Positions 39,473-48,675 of a stretch of 64,000 bases of DNA are shown here, piece by piece (the stretch's first letter is position 1; every line of letters begins with the position of its first letter). A program made the position numbers and the translations under genes. Source of the DNA: Chloroflexota bacterium (GTDB lineage: Bacteria > Chloroflexota > Dehalococcoidia > Lucifugimonadales > UBA3495). The notes below the pieces were generated by a model, which ran no database searches, was not told where the DNA came from, and saw only the letters and a list, made by a program, of their open reading frames with translations. The stretch spans positions 104,972 through 168,971 of the forward strand of contig JAPPMU010000049.1 in assembly GCA_028873965.1 (NCBI GenBank). Direction: 5' to 3'.

Positions 39473-41518
39473 ATGACTATGAACACTGACGCAATCTCAC
39501 CGCTATCGGGCGGCCCGGCTTCACTACCCGCGCTGCGCTGGCAGGTATGGATCAACTGGGCCGGCGACGGTATCTGGGGCACGGAGGACGTGGACATCTC
39601 GGACGACGTCCTGGGTCTGCGCTGGGACTGGGGACGCCGGGGCTTGCCGGTACCCGAGTTCGCCGCGCCGGCCAGCCTGGAGTTGACGCTGGGAAACTCC
39701 GATCACAGGTACACCCCCGGCAACGATGACGGGCCGCTGGGAACGAACGTCAGACCCGGCCGTGAGGTCAGGTTACGGGTCAGCCGGCTGCAAGACGATT
39801 TCGCCACCGTCGGCGTGGGATCCGATGACCTGGACCAGCGGCCGGCGACGCTCGGCGACGCGCGCTGGGAGGTGACTGCCACGGCGGGAAACGGCTTTGC
39901 CGTCCTGGATGGAGAGGCCCGAGGCACGGCGGGATCGTTTCCGCCGTCGGACGCGGTGGCGCTGCTGGACACTGGAGACGCGACCGCAACGCTCACGGCG
40001 CGCTACCGAAGAACAACCAACGGCCAGGGCGGGTTCGTGCTGCGGTGCGTCGCCACCAACGACTGCCTGCGGCTGCGGTTCGGCCACGCATCCACCGTGC
40101 TGGAGCGGGTATCGGGCCGAATCACGACACGGCTGGCGTCCGGGAGCGCGCTGGCGCCGGAGACGTGGCACGAGCTGGAAATCGAGCAGACCGCGGACAG
40201 CGTGCGGGTACACGCCATCAACCTGGAAGCGAGCGACCCCGTGGGGCGGACCGTGCTGGCGGCGAACGGGATCGCCGATGCGCCGGTCTCGGGCCGGCAC
40301 GGGCTGTGGCACAGCTTCCGCAACACAGCAGACCGCTGGGGCGATTTCGGCGTGGGCCGCTGGTTGTTCCGAGGGCAGGTAACCGCCATTTCTCCCGACT
40401 ACGCGGACGGAACCTGTCGGATCGAAGCCGCAGACGTGATGCAGCGGCTGAGTTCGGTGCGGTTGCGTCGGGCCTTGCCGGGCGGGCCGATGCGCTCCGG
40501 CGACGTTGCGGCATCCATCCTTGCGTGGTCGGGCCTCGCGCCCGGCGAGCACCGCCTGGACTCGGGTCGGGTCCTGCTCACCGGCGGGGCGCGGTCGGTT
40601 TGGGAGGTGTCGGCGGCGCGGGCGCTGCGCCGGTTGCAGCGAGAGGAGCACGGTCTGATCTACACCGACGGGCACGGTCGCGTTCTCCTCGAATCCTCCG
40701 CGCTGCGGTCGGGCATCCGGGCTCACAATGACCCGGCATCGCTGGCCCGAACTGCGGTGGCCGATACTGCCGATGCCACCGGCCCTTACGCCTCAAACCT
40801 GCGGCGGGACGACGGCGCATCGGCGACGGAGGATGCGGTGGTGTTCCGCTACCAGAGGTTGGTTGACGAAGGCCCGCAAAGGGTCTGGAACCTCAACGAG
40901 CCGCTGGCGATAGACGCGGGGCAGGAGCGCCTGGCGCTGGCGGCATCGGAAGCATGGGAGGCGATTGAGGGAGTGCAAACGCCGGTGTCGCAAACCGATT
41001 ACACGGCGACGGACGACGCGGCCGGAACGGGGTCCGACGTGACGGACGACATCACGGTGGAACTGCTATCCGAGGCGGCGTCGGGCATCGGAGGACGGGG
41101 GCGGATGCTGCGGATACGCAATAACGGGATGGGTCGGGCCTACGTGCAGAGCCTGCGACTGTCCGCCGACCACTGCTGGCGGGCGGAGTCGACGACCGCG
41201 CATCGCGCCGGCGATGCGGATGCGTCGGCCGCCGGGACACTGGTGAATTGCCGCTACATTGACAACTATGCGGCGGCGCAGGCGGGCGCGGAGGCACGGC
41301 TGGGTGAACGCTCGGTGCGGCGTGCGCAGGTTGAAGCGTCGCTGCCATTGTTCGCGGGTGCCAACGCCCGCGCCGTGGTAGAGGGCCGGCTGTCCGACGT
41401 GGTAGAGCTGCGTGCCGACGCACCGGGCATCAGCGGTGCGTGGCTGCTGGAGGGAGCGGAGATCGCCGCCGGTTCCGGCGGGGAAGGCGCGGCGCGGTGG
41501 TGGCTGACGGAGGTGTAG
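39473..41518 (+). CDS. Large phage tail-associated protein
   Basis: 681 residues. It begins WQVWINWAGDGIWGTEDVDI, then SDDVLGLRWDWGRRGLPVPE, the type of beta sandwich that starts tail hub or distal tail proteins; a jelly-roll of LamG-like strands follows (GGFVLRCVATNDCLRLRFGH, ETWHELEIEQTADSVRVHAI), and the C-terminal part has repeated beta strands up to GISGAWLLEGAEIAAGSGGE. Probably a tail-tip or receptor-related component. Next to the tail tube gene but separated by four opposite-strand genes. Confidence 0.65.
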   Translation: MTMNTDAISPLSGGPASLPALRWQVWINWAGDGIWGTEDVDISDDVLGLRWDWGRRGLPVPEFAAPASLELTLGNSDHRYTPGNDDGPLGTNVRPGREVRLRVSRLQDDFATVGVGSDDLDQRPATLGDARWEVTATAGNGFAVLDGEARGTAGSFPPSDAVALLDTGDATATLTARYRRTTNGQGGFVLRCVATNDCLRLRFGHASTVLERVSGRITTRLASGSALAPETWHELEIEQTADSVRVHAINLEASDPVGRTVLAANGIADAPVSGRHGLWHSFRNTADRWGDFGVGRWLFRGQVTAISPDYADGTCRIEAADVMQRLSSVRLRRALPGGPMRSGDVAASILAWSGLAPGEHRLDSGRVLLTGGARSVWEVSAARALRRLQREEHGLIYTDGHGRVLLESSALRSGIRAHNDPASLARTAVADTADATGPYASNLRRDDGASATEDAVVFRYQRLVDEGPQRVWNLNEPLAIDAGQERLALAASEAWEAIEGVQTPVSQTDYTATDDAAGTGSDVTDDITVELLSEAASGIGGRGRMLRIRNNGMGRAYVQSLRLSADHCWRAESTTAHRAGDADASAAGTLVNCRYIDNYAAAQAGAEARLGERSVRRAQVEASLPLFAGANARAVVEGRLSDVVELRADAPGISGAWLLEGAEIAAGSGGEGAARWWLTEV

Positions 41519-41584
41519 AGTCTGGATTGACCGAGCGGCGCATCCTATCGCGTTTTGCGCTCCAAATCGTAATAGTGGCTTCCG

Positions 41585-41697
41585 TTATTATACTTTGCGT
41601 AATAAGCGGCGGCGGGATTGACAGCCCTTCTGATTATTATTACGATTTGCGGCGCAAATCATAATTACTTGGGCGGTTATTATGGTTTGCATAATAA
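41585..41697 (+). promoter_or_regulatory. fic promoter with three palindromic operators
   Basis: TTGACA at 41618, 17 bases, then TACGAT at 41641 make a promoter. Palindromes surround it: TTATTATACTTTGCGTAATAA (41585), GATTTGCGGCGCAAATC (41644, perfect) and TTATTATGGTTTGCATAATA at 41677. The central one covers the -10 and start point, so a dimeric repressor, perhaps the Fic protein's own C-terminal winged helix, could block transcription. Confidence 0.6.
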
Positions 41698-41716
41698 GCA
41701 AGGAGCGCAGTCGGCA

Positions 41717-42889
41717 ATGGAACGAGGCCCAATAGGCCATTACGGGTTCGCCGAGTACCACGGTGAGCACATTCAGGCGTTCATACCCTACCCGCTGCCG
41801 CCGGACCCTCCCCTGGAACTCGCGGACGGCCTGCTCCACAAGCTGGAGCAGGCTACGCTGGCGGTGGGCCGGCTCGATGCGATATCCACTCTACTCCCGG
41901 ACAAAGACCTTTTCATCTACGCTTACGTGCGCAAGGAAGCCGTCCTGTCCTCTCAAATTGAAGGAACCAAGTCATCCTTGTCCGATCTGCTGATGTTCGA
42001 GGCGGACGAGGCCCCGGGCGCGCCTGTCGTTGACGACGTTGTAGAGGTTTCCACCTATGTGGACGCTCTTGAGTACGGATTGAAACAGATTGCGCAAGGC
42101 CGCTTGCTGTCCGGTCGATTGATCCGGGAGATGCACGGCCGATTGCTCGCCAAGGGACGCGGCAGCAATTTCCACCCGGGCGAATTCCGCGAACAGCAGA
42201 ACTGGATTGACGGCACTCACCCCAACAACGCCGGTTTCGTGCCCCCGCCGCATACTGAAGTTTCTGCCTGCATGGCGGAACTGGTCAATTTCCTCGACGC
42301 CAAAACCTCCGACGATGGGATACCAACGTTGGTACGGGCCGGGCTGGCCCATTTGCAGTTTGAAACCGTCCACCCTTTCCTGGACGGTAACGGGAGAATC
42401 GGGCGTTTGATTATCACCTTGCTGCTCTGCCAAGCGGGCCTGCTGCGGGAGCCTTTGTTGTACCTGAGCCTCTACCTCAAACAACACCGCTCGGTCTATT
42501 ACCAGAGGCTGGACTGGGTGCGGAACACCGGGGATTGGGAGCGCTGGCTGGCTTTCTTCCTTGACGGCGTGCAGGAAACCGCTGAAGGAGCTTGGAATAC
42601 ATCCCAACGCCTGACACAACTTTTCACCGCTGACCGAAGGTTGATACAGCAGAACCGCCGCCGGGCGAACGCTGCGTTGCGCGTGCAGGAAGCGCTGATG
42701 GTGCGTCCCATTGCATCGCTCGCTGAAGTGCGTCGGAGAACCGACCTCTCTTTCTCCGGCGCTTCCTCAGGCATGGATATGCTGGTGGATATGGGAATAG
42801 CGCGGGAATTTACCGACCGCAGACGCAACCGGCTCTTCGCCTACGACGAATACCTGTCCATCCTGAGCGAGGGTACGGAGCCGTTGTGA
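41717..42889 (+). CDS. Fic-family AMP-transferase with winged-helix C-terminus
   Basis: 390 residues. The Fic motif HPFLDGNGRIGR is at 219-230 and the N-terminal inhibitory helix SSQIEGT at 78-84 (S-x-x-x-E-G), which makes it a self-inhibited class II Fic enzyme. The C-terminal region MVRPIASLAEVRRRTDLSFS is a winged-helix DNA-binding domain. Such proteins AMPylate targets such as topoisomerases or act as regulators. AAGGAGCG before the ATG supports the start; the palindromic promoter suggests autoregulation. Confidence 0.9.
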   Translation: MERGPIGHYGFAEYHGEHIQAFIPYPLPPDPPLELADGLLHKLEQATLAVGRLDAISTLLPDKDLFIYAYVRKEAVLSSQIEGTKSSLSDLLMFEADEAPGAPVVDDVVEVSTYVDALEYGLKQIAQGRLLSGRLIREMHGRLLAKGRGSNFHPGEFREQQNWIDGTHPNNAGFVPPPHTEVSACMAELVNFLDAKTSDDGIPTLVRAGLAHLQFETVHPFLDGNGRIGRLIITLLLCQAGLLREPLLYLSLYLKQHRSVYYQRLDWVRNTGDWERWLAFFLDGVQETAEGAWNTSQRLTQLFTADRRLIQQNRRRANAALRVQEALMVRPIASLAEVRRRTDLSFSGASSGMDMLVDMGIAREFTDRRRNRLFAYDEYLSILSEGTEPL

Positions 42890-42951
42890 CGCCGACCGGC
42901 GTCGGCGGCATGATAACATCGGAGGTCAACCAAGTTGCCGGGAGAAGCAGC

Positions 42952-43281
42952 GTGACCGAAAAAATCCAGTGGGGCAATCCCTTTGACGACGCCGGCATCG
43001 AGGAGATGGCCGACTGGATGGCTCCGCGGCTGGGGCAATCCCCCATGTACCAGATGGCCATCGATGGGGCCGATCCGGATCTGCTGGCGGTGCTGCTGGA
43101 GCGGCTGATGAACGAGTACATGGAATATCGGGAAATCCCGGCCCGTGTCCGACGGGACCGCAACCTGGTGTTCGTCTCCATGGGTGAGGACGACGAGGAC
43201 GAAGAAACGGCGGCCAACATCAGCGTACCGCTGGTGCGTGCCCTGATGCGCCGCCTCCGCGGCTCCGGCTGGTGGCAATAA
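42952..43281 (+). CDS. Hypothetical acidic protein
   Basis: 109 residues from GTG with GGGAGA upstream. It contains KIQWGNPFDDAGIEEMADWM, DPDLLAVLLERLMNEYMEYR, then EDDEDEETAANISVPLVRAL. Probably cytoplasmic. A longer version from the ATG at 42910 is possible. Not recognised; the converging neighbour is gpsA. Confidence 0.55.
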   Translation: MTEKIQWGNPFDDAGIEEMADWMAPRLGQSPMYQMAIDGADPDLLAVLLERLMNEYMEYREIPARVRRDRNLVFVSMGEDDEDEETAANISVPLVRALMRRLRGSGWWQ

Positions 43282-43303
43282 CTGGTGACCGCTCTCGTCG
43301 CGG

Positions 43304-44320
43304 CTACCACTCCGAGCGGGGCGGGCGTTCCATCAGGACGGGTATGCAATCGGCGGCGGGGAGGCCCTCGAACAGGACCTGAGACATCAGCCGGGTGATG
43401 GGCATATCGACTTCCAAGCGCTCGGCGATTTCCAGGGCGGCTACCGTGGTGTTGACTCCCTCGGCCACGGCGCCCATTCGGATCAGGATGTCGGGGAGCT
43501 GACGACCCCGGGCCAGTTCCTCCCCGACGCGGCGGTTGCGGCTCAGCGGGCTGTTGCAGGTCGCCATCACGTCGCCCAGGCCGGCCAGGCCGGCAAAAGT
43601 GAGCAGTTCGGCGCCGGCGGCGATGCCGAGTCGTCCGATCTCATTGAGGCCACGGGTCACCAGGGCGGCCTTGGCGTTGGCGCCGGCATCCAGCCCGTCG
43701 GCAATGCCGGCGGCCAGGGCAATGATGTTCTTCAGCGAGCCGCCCAGTTCCACGCCCACCACGTCGTCGCTGGTATAGACGCGGAAGGTCGGCGACATCA
43801 GGGTGTCCTGGGCCAGACGGCGGGACGCTTCGTCCTGCGACGCCACCACGGTGAGCGCCGGCTTACCGGCGATGACCTCGCCGGCCAGGTTGGGGCCGGA
43901 GAGCACGGCGAACCGGCTCGGCGAGTGCGCGGGCAGTTCCTGCTCCAACACTTCGCTCATGCGCAGGCCGGCGGGCAGTTCCAGCCCCTTGGTGACACTG
44001 AGGACCACGGCGTCTTCGGGAACGTGTCCGGCGATGCGCCGGATGTTCTGGCGGAAGCGGTCCGAGGGCACGGCGATGATAACCAGGCCGGCGTCGCCCA
44101 GAGCCACCGCCGGATCATGCTCGACGGACAACGTGTCGGGGAACGGCACGCCGGGCAGACGACGGGCGTGCTGCCTGGCATGACGCAGCGCTTCCGCCTC
44201 TTCATCGGTGCGGCAGAGGAGGCGCACCGGGGCGCCGCCGCGTGCGGCCAGGACGGCAAGGGTCGTGCCCCAGGTGGTGGCGCCGAGGACGGCGGTGGGG
44301 AGTGGGGAGTTAGGGGGCAA
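43304..44320 (-). CDS. gpsA: NAD(P)H-dependent glycerol-3-phosphate dehydrogenase
   Basis: About 338 residues. VLGATTWGTTLAVLAARGG is the nucleotide-binding loop, with GATTWGT in place of the common GAGSWGT. Other family landmarks: VLSVTKGLELPAG, VLSGPNLAGEVIAGKPALTV, the catalytic Lys in ELGGSLKNIIALAAGIADGL, and NAKAALVTRGLNEIGRLG. GpsA makes sn-glycerol-3-phosphate for membrane lipid synthesis. The start is uncertain: TTG at 44320 is preferred; another TTG at 44356 overlaps the upstream helicase gene. Confidence 0.92.
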   Translation of the reverse strand: MPPNSPLPTAVLGATTWGTTLAVLAARGGAPVRLLCRTDEEAEALRHARQHARRLPGVPFPDTLSVEHDPAVALGDAGLVIIAVPSDRFRQNIRRIAGHVPEDAVVLSVTKGLELPAGLRMSEVLEQELPAHSPSRFAVLSGPNLAGEVIAGKPALTVVASQDEASRRLAQDTLMSPTFRVYTSDDVVGVELGGSLKNIIALAAGIADGLDAGANAKAALVTRGLNEIGRLGIAAGAELLTFAGLAGLGDVMATCNSPLSRNRRVGEELARGRQLPDILIRMGAVAEGVNTTVAALEIAERLEVDMPITRLMSQVLFEGLPAADCIPVLMERPPRSEW

Positions 44321-44339
44321 GGGAATCCTATCCCCAGCC

Positions 44340-46151
44340 TTATATCGAGCGGTCAACGAGCCTAATCAGATTATCTCTCGCAGACTCGTGGGCTAATACA
44401 ATCAGATTAATGCGTGCTCTGGTCATCCCGACATACAAAGCCGCCCGGTCATCGGGCAGATTCATACGATCTACAATCAGGATAACGCCCCTGCTTTCCA
44501 TTCCCTTGAAACGACGCACTTCACGGAATTTCAAGTACGTGTCGTTGTCAAGGCTGATTTGGCAGCAGGGACTTTGGTCACATTCTCTCCGTGGCGGCCA
44601 ATATATTCCGGGGCAATCGAACAGTTCGTAGCCGGCGTAAGCGTGATTGAGCAAGTCTAAGCCTGACTGTTCCAAGGCGCTGGTTCCCAGCACAAAGATG
44701 TTACTGATTTGCTCGCCGTTGTTGATCAGTCCGCGCACGGTCCTGTCGATCTGGATGCGCAGATCGGTATCGTTACGCCAGAATTCGTAGGACGGCAACG
44801 GCCCGTTGACTGTATTCTGGTAAATTTCCGGCAAGTCAATGCCGCTGATATTGCCAGCGTCCGTGATGATGGGCAACGTGTTGCGGCAATTAACCACTAA
44901 AGTCCGCTCTGCATACTGGCCATTGCCCAGGTACTGATTCAGATTGGCGATGTTGGAGTCCGGGTTACGACCCCAATTCATCAACTGCTGGTTGAAATCA
45001 GCGAACATTGCCCACCGACCACCTTGCAAACCGCCACGCAACGCCAGGTCCATAACCTCCAGGTACGGGTCCTGGCACATATCTTGCAGTTCGTCAACTA
45101 TCAGGTAATCAAACATGGGGCCGGATTGCAGCAGGCTGTCGCGGGCATAAGCCGGGCAGATTTCCTCGTAGCGTTCATTATTATCAGCAGCATTATGCAT
45201 AGCGGTGGAAAATTGCTGCCACAGAGATTGGTCCCGTCCGATGATGGTATAAGCGAAGTGATGCCAGAAACTACCGGTGACATCGCCCAGAGCAAAGTGC
45301 TCCATGGACTCGTTAACCAGCCAGTCTCCGAGGATGCGGTTGTAGCAGACCAGCGCAACTTGGTCTCCAGCGGCAGCGCGGCCTTTCGCCAATTCCGACG
45401 CCAGCATCGTCTTGCCGGTACCGGCGGCTCCATGGAACAGCACTCGGTTGTTCTCGTCAACGGCTGCAAAGGCTTGATACTGCTCTTCCGTAAGGCTGAT
45501 TAGCAAGCGCTCGGCATTACGATAAGGTATCGGGCGTGGAACAGGGACGAGGACGATACTGGTAGGAAGAAGGTACTCTGCAATTGACTGCGCCGTCGGT
45601 AAATCGAAGGATAGCCGTCGTAAGGGGGCGATTTCGCCGCGAATAGTCTGCGCGATCTCTGCCAGCCGCTGCGCCAACGTTCTGGCACCCTGTTGCTGCA
45701 AATCCGGCAATCCGACCACTGGGCGTCCCGGTTCGCGGATGCCTTCGGGCCAGTTAGTATCCGTGAATACTACGACGCAGCCAATCGGCAACTCGCCGTC
45801 ATCCCATTGCCCTCGAAACTGACTGACCAGTTCGTTCCGCATCAGAAACATGGCAGTTTCTGCTTGATCAACGGGTGGTTCGATGGATTCGCGCGGTGGG
45901 CCTGGTCGATACCAAGAACCGCTCTCTATGACGAACCCGCCGCCCTTGACCTCGATGCACAGGAGGGCGACATTGGGGATCAGCACGAGAAAATCTATTT
46001 CACGAGGACGACGCCCGGGCCGCTGTCGGGGGCGTATCTTGTGAATGACAATCCAACCGTCGGTGACCGAGTCTTCGCGCAAAAGCTGAAAAACCAGCCT
46101 TTCCGAATTGGGAGCGTCATCGGGAATAATGCGCGGCATCATCGTAGCCAT
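44340..46151 (-). CDS. NERD nuclease-UvrD-like helicase
   Basis: 603 residues. The N-terminal NERD domain is a PD-(D/E)XK nuclease: REIDFLVLIPNVALLCIEVK gives D53 and E67-x-K69. Then an SF1 helicase with Walker A GAAGTGKT (241-248), Walker B IVDELQD (351-357), and C-terminal motifs FREVRRFKGMESRGVILIVD and ALYVGMTRARINLIVL (motif VI). The same architecture as NERD helicases such as the staphylococcal Nhi antiphage protein, so a DNA-processing or anti-phage role is likely. Adjacent to a truncated paralogue at 46170. Confidence 0.88.
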   Translation of the reverse strand: MATMMPRIIPDDAPNSERLVFQLLREDSVTDGWIVIHKIRPRQRPGRRPREIDFLVLIPNVALLCIEVKGGGFVIESGSWYRPGPPRESIEPPVDQAETAMFLMRNELVSQFRGQWDDGELPIGCVVVFTDTNWPEGIREPGRPVVGLPDLQQQGARTLAQRLAEIAQTIRGEIAPLRRLSFDLPTAQSIAEYLLPTSIVLVPVPRPIPYRNAERLLISLTEEQYQAFAAVDENNRVLFHGAAGTGKTMLASELAKGRAAAGDQVALVCYNRILGDWLVNESMEHFALGDVTGSFWHHFAYTIIGRDQSLWQQFSTAMHNAADNNERYEEICPAYARDSLLQSGPMFDYLIVDELQDMCQDPYLEVMDLALRGGLQGGRWAMFADFNQQLMNWGRNPDSNIANLNQYLGNGQYAERTLVVNCRNTLPIITDAGNISGIDLPEIYQNTVNGPLPSYEFWRNDTDLRIQIDRTVRGLINNGEQISNIFVLGTSALEQSGLDLLNHAYAGYELFDCPGIYWPPRRECDQSPCCQISLDNDTYLKFREVRRFKGMESRGVILIVDRMNLPDDRAALYVGMTRARINLIVLAHESARDNLIRLVDRSI

Positions 46152-46169
46152 AATGCGCTGTCCCGCAAC

Positions 46170-46763
46170 CTAACAGCTATCGCGGCGTTCAGCCAGCAGA
46201 TAATCCTGAATGTCTTTGATAGTCTGGGAGTCCAACCGAACACCGTCAGGAAAATAAGCGAGGGTTTCTTGTGCAATTTCAGCCAGCCGTTCGCCCAGAG
46301 ACTGCTGGGACCGGAGCTCCAAATCAGGGAGGCCTACAGTGGGGTGGTCCAGTGGTCGCAGATGAGGCGGCCAAGTGGTGTCAGTGAACAGTATGACGCA
46401 GTCCATCGGCAGTTCGGCACCAGCGCTCCAATTGGAAAACCGGTCGCGCAACTGGTCGTCCAGCCCGAACATCGCCTTTTCGGTTTGCCGGCCGGGCTGG
46501 TCAACCGGCTCACTAGTCCTCAACGCATACCACTGACCCTGTTTGACTTCAAACCCGCCTCGTTTGACCTCTACGCAGAGGATGGCAGCGTCGGGAACCA
46601 GGGCCAAGAAATCAATCTCTTGCTGCCCTCGGTCAGAAAAAGGCGATTTCACGCCGTGAATGATGACCCAGCCATCGGTGGCAGGGTCGTCTCGCAACAG
46701 ATTGAACACCATCTGATCAGCTTCAGGAGCTTCCGGTATGACAGCTGGAACCATTGTTGCCAT
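46170..46763 (-). CDS. Truncated NERD-domain paralogue
   Basis: 197 residues that resemble the first 190 residues of the neighbour: ATMVPAVIPEAPEADQMVFN, QEIDFLALVPDAAILCVEVK, LPMDCVILFTDTTWP, and QSLGERLAEIAQETLAYFPD. It keeps D and E-x-K of the nuclease but stops at IQDYLLAERRDSC just where the helicase would start. It therefore looks like a duplicated gene that lost its helicase, or a nuclease-only regulator. The stop is 18 bases before the neighbour's start. Confidence 0.82.
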   Translation of the reverse strand: MATMVPAVIPEAPEADQMVFNLLRDDPATDGWVIIHGVKSPFSDRGQQEIDFLALVPDAAILCVEVKRGGFEVKQGQWYALRTSEPVDQPGRQTEKAMFGLDDQLRDRFSNWSAGAELPMDCVILFTDTTWPPHLRPLDHPTVGLPDLELRSQQSLGERLAEIAQETLAYFPDGVRLDSQTIKDIQDYLLAERRDSC

Positions 46764-47026
46764 CAGGCTAACTCCGAGACGTAAGGCTAGCGTTGTACAC
46801 ACTTTAGCTATTCCGGTGTTGCGACTGTCAACCGTTTGTCGTCACCAATTTCCGGACAATGCGTAGGATACGCATGATAATTTAGCCTAGACAGTACAAT
46901 TGCTGCCGGTGTATTGGTTGCTTTGTACAAATCGATATGGCTTCCCGGTAACCGGCCCAACGGCACAAGCCTGCGGGCCAGAGGCATCACACCGCCGGCC
47001 CGATTTGTCGCTGGCAGGACACGGTC

Positions 47027-48214
47027 CTAGTTGTCCGCGCCCTGCTTGGTGTTGAAGTGGGGCATGACGTCGCGGGCGAACCATTCCAACTGGTCCATGG
47101 AGGCGGAGGTGGGCATGCCCATGTTGGTTATGCCGATGTTGACCTCCTCCAGGCCGGGGTAGCGTTCCTGGATTTCCATCAGCTGCTCGGTGATGCGGTC
47201 GGGCGGGCCGACGAGGTATTGGCCGGCGGCAACGGATTCCTCGATCGTCGGCATCCTGAGACCCTGGAGAACCGGGCGGCCGAAGGCGTTCAGGGCGTCC
47301 AGCTGCTCCTGGGTCAGGCCGGCGATGAAGCCCAGGGGGCCGAACATCTTGACCCGCTCCTCCATCCACAGGCGGGCCTGGTCCATGGCCTCCTTCTCGG
47401 AGTTGGCGATCTGCACCGAGTAGCCCACCGCGAGGCCCTCGCCCAGTTCCCACTCCTTGCCGTGCTCGGCGTGGATGGCCTGCCAGCGGTGGATCACTTC
47501 GTCACTGGCGCCGCCGGTGGCCGCGCCGCCGCCGATGATGCCCTTGATGCCCCAGCGGGCCATGAAGTTGATGGCCCGGTCGCTGGCGGACACCACCGGC
47601 TGCCACCACTCGACATCGTACTTGGGCCGGGGGACCAGGGTGATCTCCTCCAGGTCGTAGCCGCGGTAGGGTACGTTGGGCGGAATGTCGTAGTGCTTGC
47701 CGTGGTGGGAGAAGCTGCGCTGGTTGAACGCCTTCCACATCACCTCAACCTGCTCCTCGAAGAGCTCGCGGTTGGCGTTCTGGTCCATGATGGGCGCGCC
47801 GAAAACCTCCACCTCGCGGGTGTGGTAGCCGCGGCCCACGCCGAAGCGCACGCGGCCATCGGTGAGCCAGTCAGCGGTGGCGTAGTCCTCGGCCAAACGC
47901 AGGGGGTTCCACATGGGGTTGATGTTGAAACCGCAGCCGAACCGCAGCTTCTCGGTGAGGTGGGCCAGGTGCACCCAGAGCATCAGCAAGTTGGGGATGC
48001 ACTCGTAGCCTTCGCGCTGGAAGTGGTGCTCGGCGGCCCAGAAAGTGTCGTAGCCGAGGCGATCCATGGCGATGGCGATCTGTTCGGCCTTCTCGATGGC
48101 GCCGCCGGCCAGCTCCTCGTCGGAGAGCCAGCGGTCGTTGGCCGGGGTACCCTGGTAGCCGGGGTTGTCCATGTCGACGTTGCCGGCCCAAAGGCTGCCA
48201 AATCTGGTAATCAT
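47027..48214 (-). CDS. LLM-class flavin-dependent oxidoreductase
   Basis: 395 residues, luciferase-like TIM barrel: ELAGGAIEKAEQIAIAMDRL, YDTFWAAEHHFQREGYECIP, NPLRLAEDYATADWLTDGRV, FGVGRGYHTREVEVFG and the substrate loop region. These proteins use FMN or F420 to oxygenate or reduce hydrophobic substrates. No partner reductase is adjacent. Expanded LLM families are typical of marine SAR202 Chloroflexota, which supports the taxonomic guess. Confidence 0.88.
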   Translation of the reverse strand: MITRFGSLWAGNVDMDNPGYQGTPANDRWLSDEELAGGAIEKAEQIAIAMDRLGYDTFWAAEHHFQREGYECIPNLLMLWVHLAHLTEKLRFGCGFNINPMWNPLRLAEDYATADWLTDGRVRFGVGRGYHTREVEVFGAPIMDQNANRELFEEQVEVMWKAFNQRSFSHHGKHYDIPPNVPYRGYDLEEITLVPRPKYDVEWWQPVVSASDRAINFMARWGIKGIIGGGAATGGASDEVIHRWQAIHAEHGKEWELGEGLAVGYSVQIANSEKEAMDQARLWMEERVKMFGPLGFIAGLTQEQLDALNAFGRPVLQGLRMPTIEESVAAGQYLVGPPDRITEQLMEIQERYPGLEEVNIGITNMGMPTSASMDQLEWFARDVMPHFNTKQGADN

Positions 48215-48309
48215 GTAACGGGTTCCTCCTTGGTGGCGGACCGGGTGAGCCGGCCTGGGTGCGGGGTTTGTTGGCGGATATGGTAGCGGGTTTTGGGAAC
48301 GCTGTCAGC

Positions 48310-48663
48310 TTAGTCGTCATCCCCGTCGTTGCTGCCGCCGGTTCCTTCCGGCGGGTCCAGCGAGTCGGTCAACGGCGCCAGCGGTAGCCCATCGTCGCCG
48401 TGGCGGTGGAGGGAAAAGCGCCCCAGCAGCCGGCGGTTGGTAGTGATTTCGTTCCGGTTGGCCTGGATGTCAAGTTTCAGGTCAGCGATGTCGCCTTTCA
48501 ACTCCGCTCTCAGCTCAGCAATGTCGGCTTTTAAATCCGACCTTACGGAGTTCATGGCGGCTTTTATCACCCAGACGGCAATGCCGCCGAGCCCTATTGC
48601 CACCAGGATGATGGCCACCGCGGAGCCGATGATGGTCCACTGTATGATCTGCGTATCGTCCAT
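48310..48663 (-). CDS. Membrane-anchored coiled-coil protein
   Basis: 117 residues: transmembrane helix IIGSAVAIILVAIGLGGIAV WVIK, a coil SDLKADIAELRAELKGDIAD LKLD, then a disordered acidic end GGSNDGDDD. The middle RLLGRFSLHRHGDDGLPLAP is shared in style with 37452-37826 (HRHDD). It precedes nothing obvious and follows the epoxide hydrolase on the same strand. Confidence 0.62.
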   Translation of the reverse strand: MDDTQIIQWTIIGSAVAIILVAIGLGGIAVWVIKAAMNSVRSDLKADIAELRAELKGDIADLKLDIQANRNEITTNRRLLGRFSLHRHGDDGLPLAPLTDSLDPPEGTGGSNDGDDD

Positions 48664-48675
48664 GGCTTTTTCTCG

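Noticed and set aside
46764..47026. Gene or RNA in the gap before the LLM gene
   Set aside because: No start with a ribosome site, no palindrome; the short motif CTAGACAGTAC also at 52455 is too small to interpret.
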